Shown here: piece after piece, positions 9,107 to 17,778 of the stretch
Layout of the letters: every line of letters starts with the position of its first letter
How positions within the stretch are numbered: position 1 is the first letter of the stretch
Made by a program: the position numbers and the translations under genes
NCBI RefSeq assembly: GCF_003990185.1
Contig: NZ_RZHF01000009.1
Location: 1-64,000 of the forward strand
DNA: 64,000 nt
Direction of reading: 5' to 3'
Origin: Vreelandella nanhaiensis
GTDB lineage: Bacteria > Pseudomonadota > Gammaproteobacteria > Pseudomonadales > Halomonadaceae
The notes under the pieces: generated by a model
The model's database searches: none
Seen by the model: only the letters and a program-made list of their open reading frames with translations
What the model was told of the DNA's origin: nothing

Positions 9107-10051
9107 TTATTCAGCAGGGGCGCTGGCACTGCTCTGCTCTTGCTTAAGTGCCTCTAAATGAAGCTGAGCATTGGCAATTTGCTGTTGCCGCTTGGGAATG
9201 TCGTCACGAATATGTTTACGGTAAATAGGTAATAGGTTTTGTTGCTTCGCAACTTCTAGCGCTCTTTGTGCTTCTTCTAACTTACCTTTTGCTTGTTGCA
9301 GATGTTTTTCCGCTTCAGGGATACTACCGGGCAGGTTATCAAAACGTTTAGGTTTACTCGCGGTTTTTGGTTTAGTAACCGCTTTACCATTGTCAATATC
9401 CGCATGGTAGGCCTCAATGGCTTTATTAATATCGTCATACCAATAGGCTCGTCCCTCTTTTAGGTAGAGCCCTGATTGGCAAAGATCCTTCAAAATACCT
9501 TCTGAGTGAGAAACCATAATCAGCGAGGCTTGGCCGACTTTAGACTTGAACAGAGCAGTGGCCTTTTCTTTGAAGGCTCTATCACCAACGGCGGTGGCTT
9601 CATCAGAGATATAGATATCGAAGTCGAAAGAAAGCGATAAACCGAATGACAGTCGGGAACGCATGCCGGATGAGTATGTGCGCACCGGTTCATCAAAAGC
9701 TTCGCCAATCTCTGCAAAGACTTCGACAAATTTAATGACTCGCTTGACCTCTTGCGGGGTGCTGCCTTGCACACGAGCAACAAACTTAGTGTTTTGCCGC
9801 CCGGTCATGTTGTTCTGCATGCCGCCTGCCAACCCCACGGGCCAGGAAACACGACTGTGGCGTATCACTTCACCCTTTTCGGGCTTGTCCATACCGGCAA
9901 TTAGGCGCAGCAATGTAGATTTACCCGCGCCGTTGGCACCAATCAGCCCTACGCTAACACCTGTGGGGATCGTAAGGTTGATGTCCTTGAGCACCCAATC
10001 GCTGCCGTGGTGGTTGTGGTAGCGTTTGTAGAGGTTTTTAATTTCGATCAT
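9107..10051 (-). CDS. KpsT-like ATPase of a capsular polysaccharide ABC exporter
   Basis: ATP-hydrolysing subunit that would pair with the KpsM-like permease at 13165-13974 to move polysaccharide across the inner membrane. Walker A is GLIGANGAGKST, the signature is YSSGMRSRLSFGLS, and Walker B is FDIYISDEATAVGD. The NBD ends near residue 215, matching the usual length of about 220. An added tail (about 222-314) is Lys/Gln-rich and predicted coiled coil (AEKHLQQAKGKLEEAQRALE), ending in SSASAPAE. Its gene is split from kpsM/kpsE-like genes by a beta-CASP gene and repeats. Confidence 0.9.
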   Translation of the reverse strand: MIEIKNLYKRYHNHHGSDWVLKDINLTIPTGVSVGLIGANGAGKSTLLRLIAGMDKPEKGEVIRHSRVSWPVGLAGGMQNNMTGRQNTKFVARVQGSTPQEVKRVIKFVEVFAEIGEAFDEPVRTYSSGMRSRLSFGLSLSFDFDIYISDEATAVGDRAFKEKATALFKSKVGQASLIMVSHSEGILKDLCQSGLYLKEGRAYWYDDINKAIEAYHADIDNGKAVTKPKTASKPKRFDNLPGSIPEAEKHLQQAKGKLEEAQRALEVAKQQNLLPIYRKHIRDDIPKRQQQIANAQLHLEALKQEQSSASAPAE

Positions 10052-10171
10052 TTAGTGTTAGTAACCGGTGATATTTCAAAACAGAGTGCTGTGTTGGCAT
10101 TGGGCAGCTAATGCCGCCATTCGCGAGAGCATCATGAGACGGTACTGAAGGTGGGCACAATGGCAAGATCA

Positions 10172-10260
10172 GGGCGTCGTGCCGACGCCTTCCGCGCCGG
10201 GCCGCCGCTGCGGGTGCCTCATTCGCTCGTTCCTCGCGAGATTCGTTACCACGCGCTACG
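10172..10260 (+). repeat. Single type-A palindromic repeat overlapping a gene end
   Basis: Module A has a GGGCGTCG/CGACGCC stem, a GCGGGTGCC block, a TCGC/GCGA inner stem and the tail TTACCACGCGCTACG. The tail covers the TAG stop codon (10256-10258) of the minus-strand gene that follows. The stems differ in sequence from other A copies but still pair. Confidence 0.8.
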
Positions 10261-11650
10261 AAGAGCTGGCAACTCTTACTTCCCTGCCCTTTCGTTCGTA
10301 CATTGCTTTTAGCTTGCTTTTCAGCGCGGCGCGAGCGTCTTGGTCGCCGTGTACCAGGTGAATGGTATTGGGCCAGCGGCGCATACGTTTTACGAAGTTA
10401 AGCAGGTCTTGTTGATCAGCATGGGCGGAGTAGCCGCTGATGGACGTAACGCCTGCTTTTATATCAATGCGCTGACCGTCTATCTCTACCCAACCACCTT
10501 GGGGGCCGTACTGTTGTATTGCCCGCCCTGGGGTGCCTGCGCCTTGGTAGCCTACAAACAGTACTTGGTGGCGGGCATCCCTTAACATGGCTTTCAGGTA
10601 GTTCATGATGCGCCCGCCTGCGCACATGCCGCTGGCAGCAATTACCACGGCTGGGCGGCCTGTTTTGGCTAAATACTCAACCGTTTGTTCGTGCTCTGCG
10701 TGGCTATTCACCGTGTATAGGCTGGCAAAATTAAGTGGGTGGCGGCCGCCTTTAAGCCGCTTTTGGGCTTCCTCGTCCCAGTAGGGTTTTAGCTCGCGGT
10801 ATACCTTTGTGAAACGGGCAGCTAGCGGTGAATCGACAATGATTTCCAGCTTTTTCCACTGGCTGCTTTTAGTGTCGTTAATGATGCCTTCCAGCTCGTA
10901 GAGTAACTCTTGGGTACGGCCTATGCTAAAGGCCGGCACCATCACAGTGCCCCCGTTAGCGAGTGCTTGCTCTATGGCTTTCTTTAATACAGCACGGCGC
11001 TGGCGGCGGTCTGGATGGGTGCGGTTGCCATAGGTACTTTCAAGTACCAGCTGATTGCAGCCATTGGGTGATTTTGGCGCGGGTAGCAACGGTGCATGGG
11101 GCGCGCCTAAATCACCTGAAAACACGATGCGCTCTTTTTCGCCGGTATCAGTGGCTTGGTAAGCTATCTCTACATAGCAGGAGCCTAGAATGTGCCCTGC
11201 CCGCTTAAGCTTTATGCGTGCGGTGCCGATAGTGTTAGTAGCAACTCTATGCCACTTACCGTAGGGCACGCTTATGATCTGTGATTCAAGTTGAGCCTGA
11301 AAGCGGTTGATGAGATCAGCATTACGGGTAAAGCCAATTTTAAGCGCGCCTTCAATCACTAGCGGAAGTAGTTTGGCAGAAGGCTCGGAGCAGATGATAG
11401 GGCCTTTAAACCCTGCCGCCAGCAGGTACGGCAACCGCCCTACGTGATCGATATGGACGTGGGTGATGATTAGCGCCTGAACGGTACTGATATCGAACTC
11501 GATTTGCAGTTGCTCGAAGGTGTCTTCCGCGGCGTCTTCGCCCTGGAAGAGACCACAATCGATGAGTAACGAGTGCTCGTTGTTTAATATCAGTTGGTGG
11601 CAACTTCCTGTAACCTCAGTGGCGCCGCCATGGTGAATGATATCGAGCAT
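10256..11650 (-). CDS. Beta-CASP metallo-beta-lactamase with RNA-specificity domain
   Basis: 464-residue hydrolase. The zinc-binding motif is THVHIDHVGR (HxHxDH), with HILGSCYVE, FSGDLGAPH and SGYSAHADQQDLL as later metal-ligand or RMMBL motifs. The middle beta-CASP region contains VMVPAFSIGRTQELLYEL and VVIAASGMCAGGRIMNYL. The family includes RNA-processing nucleases (CPSF73/RNase J relatives) and bacterial proteins of unknown substrate. Its place between kpsT-like and kpsE-like genes, with repeats on both sides, suggests insertion rather than a known capsule role. The stop codon falls in a repeat tail, so the C-terminal residues may not be ancestral. Confidence 0.88.
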   Translation of the reverse strand: MLDIIHHGGATEVTGSCHQLILNNEHSLLIDCGLFQGEDAAEDTFEQLQIEFDISTVQALIITHVHIDHVGRLPYLLAAGFKGPIICSEPSAKLLPLVIEGALKIGFTRNADLINRFQAQLESQIISVPYGKWHRVATNTIGTARIKLKRAGHILGSCYVEIAYQATDTGEKERIVFSGDLGAPHAPLLPAPKSPNGCNQLVLESTYGNRTHPDRRQRRAVLKKAIEQALANGGTVMVPAFSIGRTQELLYELEGIINDTKSSQWKKLEIIVDSPLAARFTKVYRELKPYWDEEAQKRLKGGRHPLNFASLYTVNSHAEHEQTVEYLAKTGRPAVVIAASGMCAGGRIMNYLKAMLRDARHQVLFVGYQGAGTPGRAIQQYGPQGGWVEIDGQRIDIKAGVTSISGYSAHADQQDLLNFVKRMRRWPNTIHLVHGDQDARAALKSKLKAMYERKGREVRVASSS

Positions 11651-12060
11651 CCAGCTCTCCGGTTTTGGTTTGTTTCGTTTGGCTTGTTTTGAGCCGGGTG
11701 GCGAATTGGCCTTGGTGGCTTATTCGGGCGGCTTGTCAGCCGCCTTCCGCGGGTGCCTTATTTGCTCGTACCTCGCAAAACGTTACCACGCGCTACGGGT
11801 TTCCCAAACGTTTGAGATGCCGCAAATGATGGTTTCTCCCACCACCCGGAAATGGCACGTACCGTAGCGCGTGGTAAGCCGTTAGGCGCACCCGCGGGAG
11901 CATCGCGATTAGCGCTGCCGGGGTTTACCGATATGGCGCCGAAGTATAAGTTCCGTGGCATGGCCAGGGCGGCTTGGCAGCCGCCATCCGCGGGTACCTT
12001 ATTTGCTCGTACCTCGCAAAGCGTTACCGCGCGCTACGGGTACTCACCATTCATGCCTAA
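11651..12060. repeat. Intergenic palindromic repeat triplet, A-B-A
   Basis: Module A forward (11727-11797), B reversed (11863-11925) and A forward (11967-12038). The first two tails face each other across about 65 bp. The third copy has one change in the tail (CCGCGC in place of CCACGC). Hairpins GGCGGCTTG/CAGCCGCC and TTTGC/GCAAA are visible in both A copies. No coding potential beyond shadows. Confidence 0.88.
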
Positions 12061-13161
12061 TCAATCACGGTGATCCTTTACGATCATCATCAGCATGCTG
12101 AAAATAAAGGCCAAGAATATAGTGATGATGGCGAAGACACTGCTGTTATAGAGCCGGTTAGGCTCTGTTGGGTATTCCGGCATTAGCGGGCTTTGTAGCA
12201 CGCTTACCTGTTTGAGCTGGCGGGCGGCTTCCAGGCGGGTGTTTTCAAGTGCTGCCAGGGCACTGGAGTAGGTTTCTTGGGCAAAATGCGCTTGCAGCTC
12301 TAGCGTTTCATATTGCGCTGAAACGCTGTTTAAGGAATCCCCCGATGCCTGGGCGATACGATCACGCTGTTCAACTATTTGATCGCGTAGCGCAGTAATA
12401 TTGCGTTCCACTTGGCGTAGCTCAGCGGACTGCGTACTTTGATAGCTGGCCAATGCATTGCGCTGCGCTTGCAGGCGGGCTAAATCCGCCTCAAGCGTTG
12501 CAACCACTTGGTTGATGCTCGCGACGGTATCTGTTGGCGACACCAGTCCGTACTCGTTTTGATATTCCAGCAACGCTTGGCGTGTTTCAGTGAAACGCTC
12601 ATCCAGGCGTACCATTTGTTGTTCTAAAAAACGCACCTGCTCGTCTGCCAACCGGTGGCCCATTTCATTCATATGGTTTTCACCGGCTTGTAGCAGCAAC
12701 GTGGTCATTTCATTTGCAAATTCGGGTGTATACGCTTCTACGTGGATATTCAGTACCCCCGCGTATTCGTCTAATTCCACTCCTACCCGGCGAAGGTAGT
12801 ATTTGTGCAGGTTTTCAATGGGAGCCTCACGGTCACGCAGCTTAGCGAAAATATCGCCGTGCTCGGTGTAGTGCTCACGAATGTTTAGCTCTTCATCCAA
12901 GTGGCGAAGCATATCCACTGAGAGTAAGTGCTCACGTAACAGTAGCAGATCATGTGTATTGCCACCGCCACCGCTCCCCATCAATGAAGACAAACTAAAC
13001 TCCGGCGTTGCAACTTGCGGGCTTTCCAATACCACAGTGGCACGTGACACGTAACGGTCTTGGGCCCATACAAACCAATAAAATGAAACTAGGATAATAG
13101 CTACTATCGCCACGGCCCAGTGCGGCGATTTTTTCACAAAACGGTGTAATGAAACTTGCAT
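12061..13161 (-). CDS. KpsE/CtrB-like capsule export inner-membrane protein
   Basis: Polysaccharide copolymerase-type periplasmic adaptor expected to link the ABC exporter with the outer-membrane KpsD-like channel. It has an N-terminal membrane segment (residues about 16-34, AVAIVAIILVSFYWFVW), a long periplasmic coiled-coil region (LARLQAQRNALASYQ to AEYETLELQ) and a C-terminal membrane segment (about 337-358, FAIITIFLAFIFSMLMM). A PEYPTEPNRLYN motif just before the second membrane helix matches the Wzz/KpsE proline-rich segment. 366 residues. The gap to the kpsM-like gene is 3 bp. Confidence 0.9.
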   Translation of the reverse strand: MQVSLHRFVKKSPHWAVAIVAIILVSFYWFVWAQDRYVSRATVVLESPQVATPEFSLSSLMGSGGGGNTHDLLLLREHLLSVDMLRHLDEELNIREHYTEHGDIFAKLRDREAPIENLHKYYLRRVGVELDEYAGVLNIHVEAYTPEFANEMTTLLLQAGENHMNEMGHRLADEQVRFLEQQMVRLDERFTETRQALLEYQNEYGLVSPTDTVASINQVVATLEADLARLQAQRNALASYQSTQSAELRQVERNITALRDQIVEQRDRIAQASGDSLNSVSAQYETLELQAHFAQETYSSALAALENTRLEAARQLKQVSVLQSPLMPEYPTEPNRLYNSSVFAIITIFLAFIFSMLMMIVKDHRD

Positions 13162-13164
13162 GGA

Positions 13165-13974
13165 TTATTTTGCCTTCAAACGATCAGAAAAACGCAGGTG
13201 CATTAACAGCCCAAGGGCAGTAAGGGAGAGTGTTATCATCCAAAAATAAGTCATGCTAGTACCGTTAATGATTTTATAATTCTCGAAAAAACCAAGCCTT
13301 AGCGACTCTAGTGCATGAGGTATCGGATTAAGCATTAAATACTTGAGCAACCCATGTGGCAGGTGATTGAGAGGAAAAATGACGCCCGAAAGTATCAAAA
13401 GGGGCAATGAAAGCATACGTACTATTTTTCCTACTTCAGGCACAAGCGCACTGGCCACGGAAGTAAATAGACCCAACCCTAGCCCCAACATCCATAATGA
13501 GAGCCAGCCTGCCATCGCTCGAATCGCGTTATCCGGGTAAAGCTCTAACCCCAGCATAAGGCCGCCCAGAATAAAAAGTAGGAACACAAAGGTGCGAAGC
13601 ATACCTTCTAGAAAAACGCGCACCAGCACAGGATCAACTGGTTGCACTTGGCGATAGGCGAAAAGCGAGCTATTCCCCTCAATCGCCCCCATTCCCCTTA
13701 GCATGCCATCTCGTGCTAAAAAAAAGCCGAGCATTCCAGTGATCATCCAGGGAATAAAAGGTGCGTTGGATATTAGTTGGTCGCCACTGATGAAACTACG
13801 AATGGCTGCCATAATTGCCACTAATGCAGCTGGTTCGGCGATCATCCAAAACCAACCCATGCGATCTGCCATGGTGCGCGAGATAGCCTCGCGCATGAAC
13901 ATGGCGTACCACACGCTGCGGGTTACCTGCCAGGGCGTACGAGCGCCGCGGGGTGCCGTTGGGTTATCGGCCAT
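13165..13974 (-). CDS. KpsM-like ABC-2 permease for capsule export
   Basis: Membrane subunit of the polysaccharide ABC exporter. The 269-residue protein shows about six hydrophobic helices, including FWMIAEPAALVAIMAAIRS and WLSLWMLGLGLGLFTSVAS, in the ABC2_membrane pattern. The segment LPLLILSGVIFPLNHLP is the typical conserved loop. Start at 13974 is supported by a normal N-terminal cytoplasmic stretch (TPWQVTRSVWYAMFMREAISR). It forms a tight pair with the kpsE-like gene. A degraded type-B repeat lies in the gap to the kpsD-like gene. Confidence 0.9.
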   Translation of the reverse strand: MADNPTAPRGARTPWQVTRSVWYAMFMREAISRTMADRMGWFWMIAEPAALVAIMAAIRSFISGDQLISNAPFIPWMITGMLGFFLARDGMLRGMGAIEGNSSLFAYRQVQPVDPVLVRVFLEGMLRTFVFLLFILGGLMLGLELYPDNAIRAMAGWLSLWMLGLGLGLFTSVASALVPEVGKIVRMLSLPLLILSGVIFPLNHLPHGLLKYLMLNPIPHALESLRLGFFENYKIINGTSMTYFWMITLSLTALGLLMHLRFSDRLKAK

Positions 13975-14010
13975 TGGGGTTATCCTACGGTTGTTGCTGT
14001 TGCAGGCTTG

Positions 14011-14080
14011 GGGCGGCTGACGCCGCCCTTTCGCGCCGGGCCGCCGTTGCGGGTGCGCCCTTCGGCTTACCCACGCGACG
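14011..14080 (+). repeat. Degenerate type-B palindromic repeat
   Basis: GGCGGCTGACGCCGCC forms a hairpin, followed by a GCGGGTGCGCC block and a decayed tail (TTACCCACGCGACGG). It fills the gap between the kpsM-like and kpsD-like genes. Confidence 0.65.
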
Positions 14081-14099
14081 GCTTACCAATTACTCGCTA

Positions 14100-15821
14100 T
14101 TACAGGTCCACGGCGACGCGAGTGGCGACAGCTACCTGATAGAGAATTTGCGTGAGCGTGGCGGCTAGCTGCAGGTTGTGCGTAGGTGCGGCGGGCATGA
14201 CGAGAATTTCGTCGCCGGGGCGCAGGTTCACCTTGCGGGCGTTTTCTACCGCGCCGTTCTGGCGAACGATCAGGATATGGTCGTCGTCGGCGCGGTTGGT
14301 AAAGCCACCGGCACTTTCGATGTAATCGATCACGTTCATGCCGGGGCGGTACACCGCGGCTTGGGGCACCAGTACTTCACCACTGATTAGCATGGAGTCG
14401 CTGATTTCGGGAATGGTGATCACATCGCCATCCTGTAGGCGAATATCAGAAATACGCCCGTCGTAGGCCACTACCATACGGCCACTGGGCTCAAGCTCAC
14501 GGGCACGCGCTACGAAATCCTGAATCAGCTCGGCTTCCTGGGCACGCACCTGGGCTTCTTCATTGGTGCTTGAAGGCGCACTCAGGTAGGTGGTTTCCAG
14601 GCGGCGCAGGCTGTCTTCCATGGATTGGCGCTGCTGCTCTTTCACGCTTTCACGCTGCAGTGAAATGCTTTCAACGGCTGTCATGCGTTCGGGCACGGCA
14701 ATGGCATCCAGCAGTTCACTCAAGCGGGCATCGCGAGGTAGCGCGTAGCGCGAAGGGCCGTAGTAGCTGCCCTCCACTTCCACTACGATGGTTTCGCTAC
14801 GCTTGTCGGCACTGAACAGTACTTCATCACCGCTACGGATGGTTTGGCCGTAGAACATGTCAAGTGGGTAATATTGGGCAATGGGGCCCTCTTCCCGGCT
14901 GCCGCGCAGCAGCACGTGGGAAACACCGCTTTTTAGGCGAGCCAGGTTCACCAGCTCAGCGCCGCTTAGCTGGTTACCTACTAGCTCGTAGCGATGTTCA
15001 CGGTGTACATCGCCGCCTACGGCAATTGCCGGGCCGCGCTCTTCCACTACGATGGTATCGCCATCCTGAAACTGCGGGCGGGCAATGCTGCCATTGATCA
15101 GGAAGTCGTATAGATCCACCGTGGCTACGGTCTGGCTATTACGCAGTATGCGAATTTGACGGTAGCTACCTAAGTCCTGGTCGATGCCACCTGCCTGATC
15201 AAGGAAGTACAGCAGGGAATCATTGGGCGTGCCTGCGTAACGGCCGGGGTTTTCTACATAGCCGGTCACGAAGACGGCCACGGGCTGCACGCCCTGCAGG
15301 TTGGTATAGACCTCTACGTTATCCGGGTAAACCGCGGTAATCGCGCGGCGCACGCTGTTATCTACCTGCTGGCTGTTCTGGCCTTCAATATTGAGCGGGC
15401 CTGAGCCGGGGATGAATATATTGCCTTGGGCATCTACCGGCAGTACGCGATCAAACTCGAAGGCCCCCCAGGCGCGGACGGTCACCTGATCACCGGGTTT
15501 TACCTGGTAGTCGGAATTCAGGCCATCACCCATAGCGCCGCGAAAGCCGCCGGTAAACAGGTTGGCGCCAAACGGGGGCAGCATATCGGGGTCGCGCGGG
15601 GGGGCGGCAACGGGGCCGTACGTGCCGCTGCGCCAGTCTGCCCGGGGTGTGTCATTCACTTCACCCAGGGATTGGCCTTCCAGTTGGCCTTGCTGCTGGG
15701 CGGGCACAATGCTGTTGGGCAGGCTAATGCTTTGCGCCCATACCGCACTGGTAGCGCTGCTGCCGACCACTGCCAGGGCAACTACTGCAAGCGGGCGTTT
15801 AAGTAAGCGTAAAACGTTCAT
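14100..15821 (-). CDS. KpsD/Wza-like polysaccharide export outer-membrane protein
   Basis: Outer-membrane or periplasmic channel component for capsule export. A signal peptide is visible (LAVVALAVVGSSATSAVWAQ). The poly-export domain begins about residue 105 (DYQVKPGDQVTVRAWGAFEF), followed by SLBB-like domains (VFVTGYVENPGRYAGTP; LISGEVLVPQAAVYRPGMN). It ends with a hydrophobic or amphipathic helix (LQLAATLTQILYQVAVATRV). 573 residues is in the KpsD range. The start overlaps the lipoprotein stop by one base (TAATG), so the two are translationally coupled. Confidence 0.9.
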   Translation of the reverse strand: MNVLRLLKRPLAVVALAVVGSSATSAVWAQSISLPNSIVPAQQQGQLEGQSLGEVNDTPRADWRSGTYGPVAAPPRDPDMLPPFGANLFTGGFRGAMGDGLNSDYQVKPGDQVTVRAWGAFEFDRVLPVDAQGNIFIPGSGPLNIEGQNSQQVDNSVRRAITAVYPDNVEVYTNLQGVQPVAVFVTGYVENPGRYAGTPNDSLLYFLDQAGGIDQDLGSYRQIRILRNSQTVATVDLYDFLINGSIARPQFQDGDTIVVEERGPAIAVGGDVHREHRYELVGNQLSGAELVNLARLKSGVSHVLLRGSREEGPIAQYYPLDMFYGQTIRSGDEVLFSADKRSETIVVEVEGSYYGPSRYALPRDARLSELLDAIAVPERMTAVESISLQRESVKEQQRQSMEDSLRRLETTYLSAPSSTNEEAQVRAQEAELIQDFVARARELEPSGRMVVAYDGRISDIRLQDGDVITIPEISDSMLISGEVLVPQAAVYRPGMNVIDYIESAGGFTNRADDDHILIVRQNGAVENARKVNLRPGDEILVMPAAPTHNLQLAATLTQILYQVAVATRVAVDL

Positions 15822-16234
15822 TAATAGCGCCCTTGCGTTGCAGATGAATCAATCTGGGTAACCACGCGCTGATTCACCCAGCCGTTAGGTGTTTGGCATA
15901 CCAAGGCGGTGCGTGCGGTGCTGCCCATTTCCACTACCCGGAGCTTGCGACATTCGCGCCCGCTGGCCGCCAGGTAAGGCGCATCGGCAACAATTTCAAC
16001 GTTATGGCCCCAAGGGCTGCGGCCTACATTTAGTACAGCGCCCGCCGGTGATTTGGAGAGGAACTCATTAAGGCTCTCATCCTGAAGTAGCGTGGCGGGG
16101 TCGTTGTTTAATACATATTGCGCGGGCTGCGCGTTACTTTTTGGGTAAGTGGTACAGCCACTTATCAAGGCAATGCCTAACACGGCCAGTAGCATGCGCG
16201 CTGGACGTGCTATAGAAATAGAAGTATTCGACAT
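15821..16234 (-). CDS. Small lipoprotein heading the capsule export operon
   Basis: 137-residue protein with a lipobox (ALISGC, Cys about residue 27), so probably an outer-membrane lipoprotein. The C-terminal half has a small domain with GRECRKLRVVEMG and ALVCQTPNGWVNQRVV, reminiscent of surface-antigen or SH3-like lipoproteins, with two Cys that may pair. I do not recognise a named family. It is first in the operon and coupled to the kpsD-like gene, so a role in capsule export is inferred from context. It starts 20 nt after the ops element. Confidence 0.82.
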   Translation of the reverse strand: MSNTSISIARPARMLLAVLGIALISGCTTYPKSNAQPAQYVLNNDPATLLQDESLNEFLSKSPAGAVLNVGRSPWGHNVEIVADAPYLAASGRECRKLRVVEMGSTARTALVCQTPNGWVNQRVVTQIDSSATQGRY

Positions 16235-16254
16235 AGTAATTTCCAGAAAAAAGG

Positions 16255-16297
16255 CACGCTACCGCCCAAGGATTGTACGGGCATATTCCCTTGCCCT
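16255..16297 (-). promoter_or_regulatory. ops/JUMPstart element before the capsule export operon
   Basis: The minus strand contains GGCGGTAGCGTG (16255-16266) followed by CCTTTTTTC, near-identical to the E. coli ops element that recruits RfaH to paused RNA polymerase. About 30 nt upstream is a block (AGGGCAAGGGAATATGCCCG) shared with the second ops site at 28441, consistent with a JUMPstart leader. It lies in the 5' leader of the lipoprotein gene, which starts at 16234. RfaH itself is not in the window. Confidence 0.85.
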
Positions 16298-16433
16298 ACG
16301 CTGTGCGGATGAATTTTCTAAACCTTTACTACCAAAAATGCACGCGTCATTGTAAGGGATTAACAAGCAATGCTCTACCTTGGTGATATATGTCTAACTG
16401 GTTCATTCTCTGGGCATAACTTAATGATAGAAA

Positions 16434-16466
16434 TGAAAAAACCGGCTTGAAAGCCGGCTTTTTCAT
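16434..16466 (-). terminator. Rho-independent terminator after the WaaL-like gene
   Basis: The inverted repeat AAGCCGG/CCGGCTT flanked by A and T runs forms a stem ending in six T on the minus strand. It lies 40 bp past the stop of the 16507-17778 gene. The flanking runs are nearly symmetrical, so it could work both ways. It separates that gene from the ops-controlled capsule operon. Confidence 0.8.
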
Positions 16467-16506
16467 ATTATCCATCCAATATTACTACTAATCAAAATCC
16501 CGACTT

Positions 16507-17778
16507 CTACTGAGCCAATCGTTTTTGGTTAACATACGTACCCCATAGTACAACAAGCATAAACGCATACATCATTACGCCGCTATTGTGGTTTAAAAAC
16601 GCTTGAGATAAACCAAAGTCTATATAAGTGACCGACAGTAGTACGCCAGCAGTAGCTAAAGCACGCGTTGCTAAATCTTGCGCTTTTAATTTTCTGGCAA
16701 ATAAGCGCATGGGCACAAGATACAGCCCTAGCAGCACTATTAAGCCTAAGAGGCCCCGCTTGGCGAAAGCATCAATAAATTCGTTATGAGCATGTCCATA
16801 TTCGGCAGCTTGGCTATCGATGACACCTTTTTCACCCAATTCCTGCATTGCTTGGGTATACCCTTGCGCGCCCCAACCTGTTAACGGCTTTTCCATTATC
16901 AAGTGGCTAGCCCCACGCCACATTTCAAATCGGGCGCCTAACGAGCTAGAGCGATTTTCGCCACTTATATATTTTTCAATATCAGTAACCGCATATTGTA
17001 CACGCTCCTGAACACCCGTTTGCGGAATCAAATAGATCGCAATCCCCCCAACAAAAAGAGTCGTTACTATCGTTAGTTTCATCCAAATAGCAAGATGTTT
17101 ACCATAAGCACGATAAAGTACGAGCAGCACAAAAGGAAAGCCCACCCATCCACCTCGACTACCTGAAAAAAGGGACCCTAGCATTCCGCCAAGAAAGCCA
17201 ATTAACAGTAAAGTTATCCATAAAAAACGATATTGGCGCTGCACATGCGCCCACCCTAATCCTGCCAAACAAAGCACACCCAATAACATGCTCAAGTTGC
17301 CAAATTGAATAACGAAGGTATGGCCTTGCGCTCGCTCAACACCCTCGATCAGCTTTTGCCAACCGGCCCAACCACCAGCACCCATTCCCCCTACCGCTAT
17401 ACCAGCCCACATAGCGCTTAAACGAGGGGGATAGCGTATCACCCACCAGAGTGCAGGCACGGCCAAAACAAAGCGCAGTGGCTTATCCATTCCACGGCTG
17501 CCTTGGCCATCCAACCAAGCTTCAGCAATTCCTACCAATGTGTATGCACACAACACAGCTACAACCTGCCAGTCTTCACGGGTCAAACGTGGAAGACGCC
17601 ACCGTATCAACAAGCTAATACCTGCAAGCATTAAAATAACGGCACCTAATGAGTAACCGCTAGGCACAATAAGGGCTATACCAGCAAGCAGGAAAACAGC
17701 AACATCCGTTAGAACTGTAGGGAAAGATAGAGACTCACGGGATTCGTGCGTATTCATTGCAGCCTTCAAGAAAAGCAT
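16507..17778 (-). CDS. O-antigen ligase/polymerase-family membrane protein (WaaL/Wzy_C)
   Basis: 423-residue protein with about ten to eleven hydrophobic segments and a large periplasmic loop. The Wzy_C-domain features are GSRGGWVGFPFVLLVLYRAY and, in the loop, GWGAQGYTQAMQ plus GHAHNEFIDAFAKRGLLG (conserved His in HNxF). Such proteins transfer undecaprenyl-linked glycans to lipid A-core (WaaL) or polymerise units (Wzy). Because wzm/wzt is present here, a ligase role is more likely, but the two cannot be told apart from sequence alone. Confidence 0.82.
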   Translation of the reverse strand: MLFLKAAMNTHESRESLSFPTVLTDVAVFLLAGIALIVPSGYSLGAVILMLAGISLLIRWRLPRLTREDWQVVAVLCAYTLVGIAEAWLDGQGSRGMDKPLRFVLAVPALWWVIRYPPRLSAMWAGIAVGGMGAGGWAGWQKLIEGVERAQGHTFVIQFGNLSMLLGVLCLAGLGWAHVQRQYRFLWITLLLIGFLGGMLGSLFSGSRGGWVGFPFVLLVLYRAYGKHLAIWMKLTIVTTLFVGGIAIYLIPQTGVQERVQYAVTDIEKYISGENRSSSLGARFEMWRGASHLIMEKPLTGWGAQGYTQAMQELGEKGVIDSQAAEYGHAHNEFIDAFAKRGLLGLIVLLGLYLVPMRLFARKLKAQDLATRALATAGVLLSVTYIDFGLSQAFLNHNSGVMMYAFMLVVLWGTYVNQKRLAQ

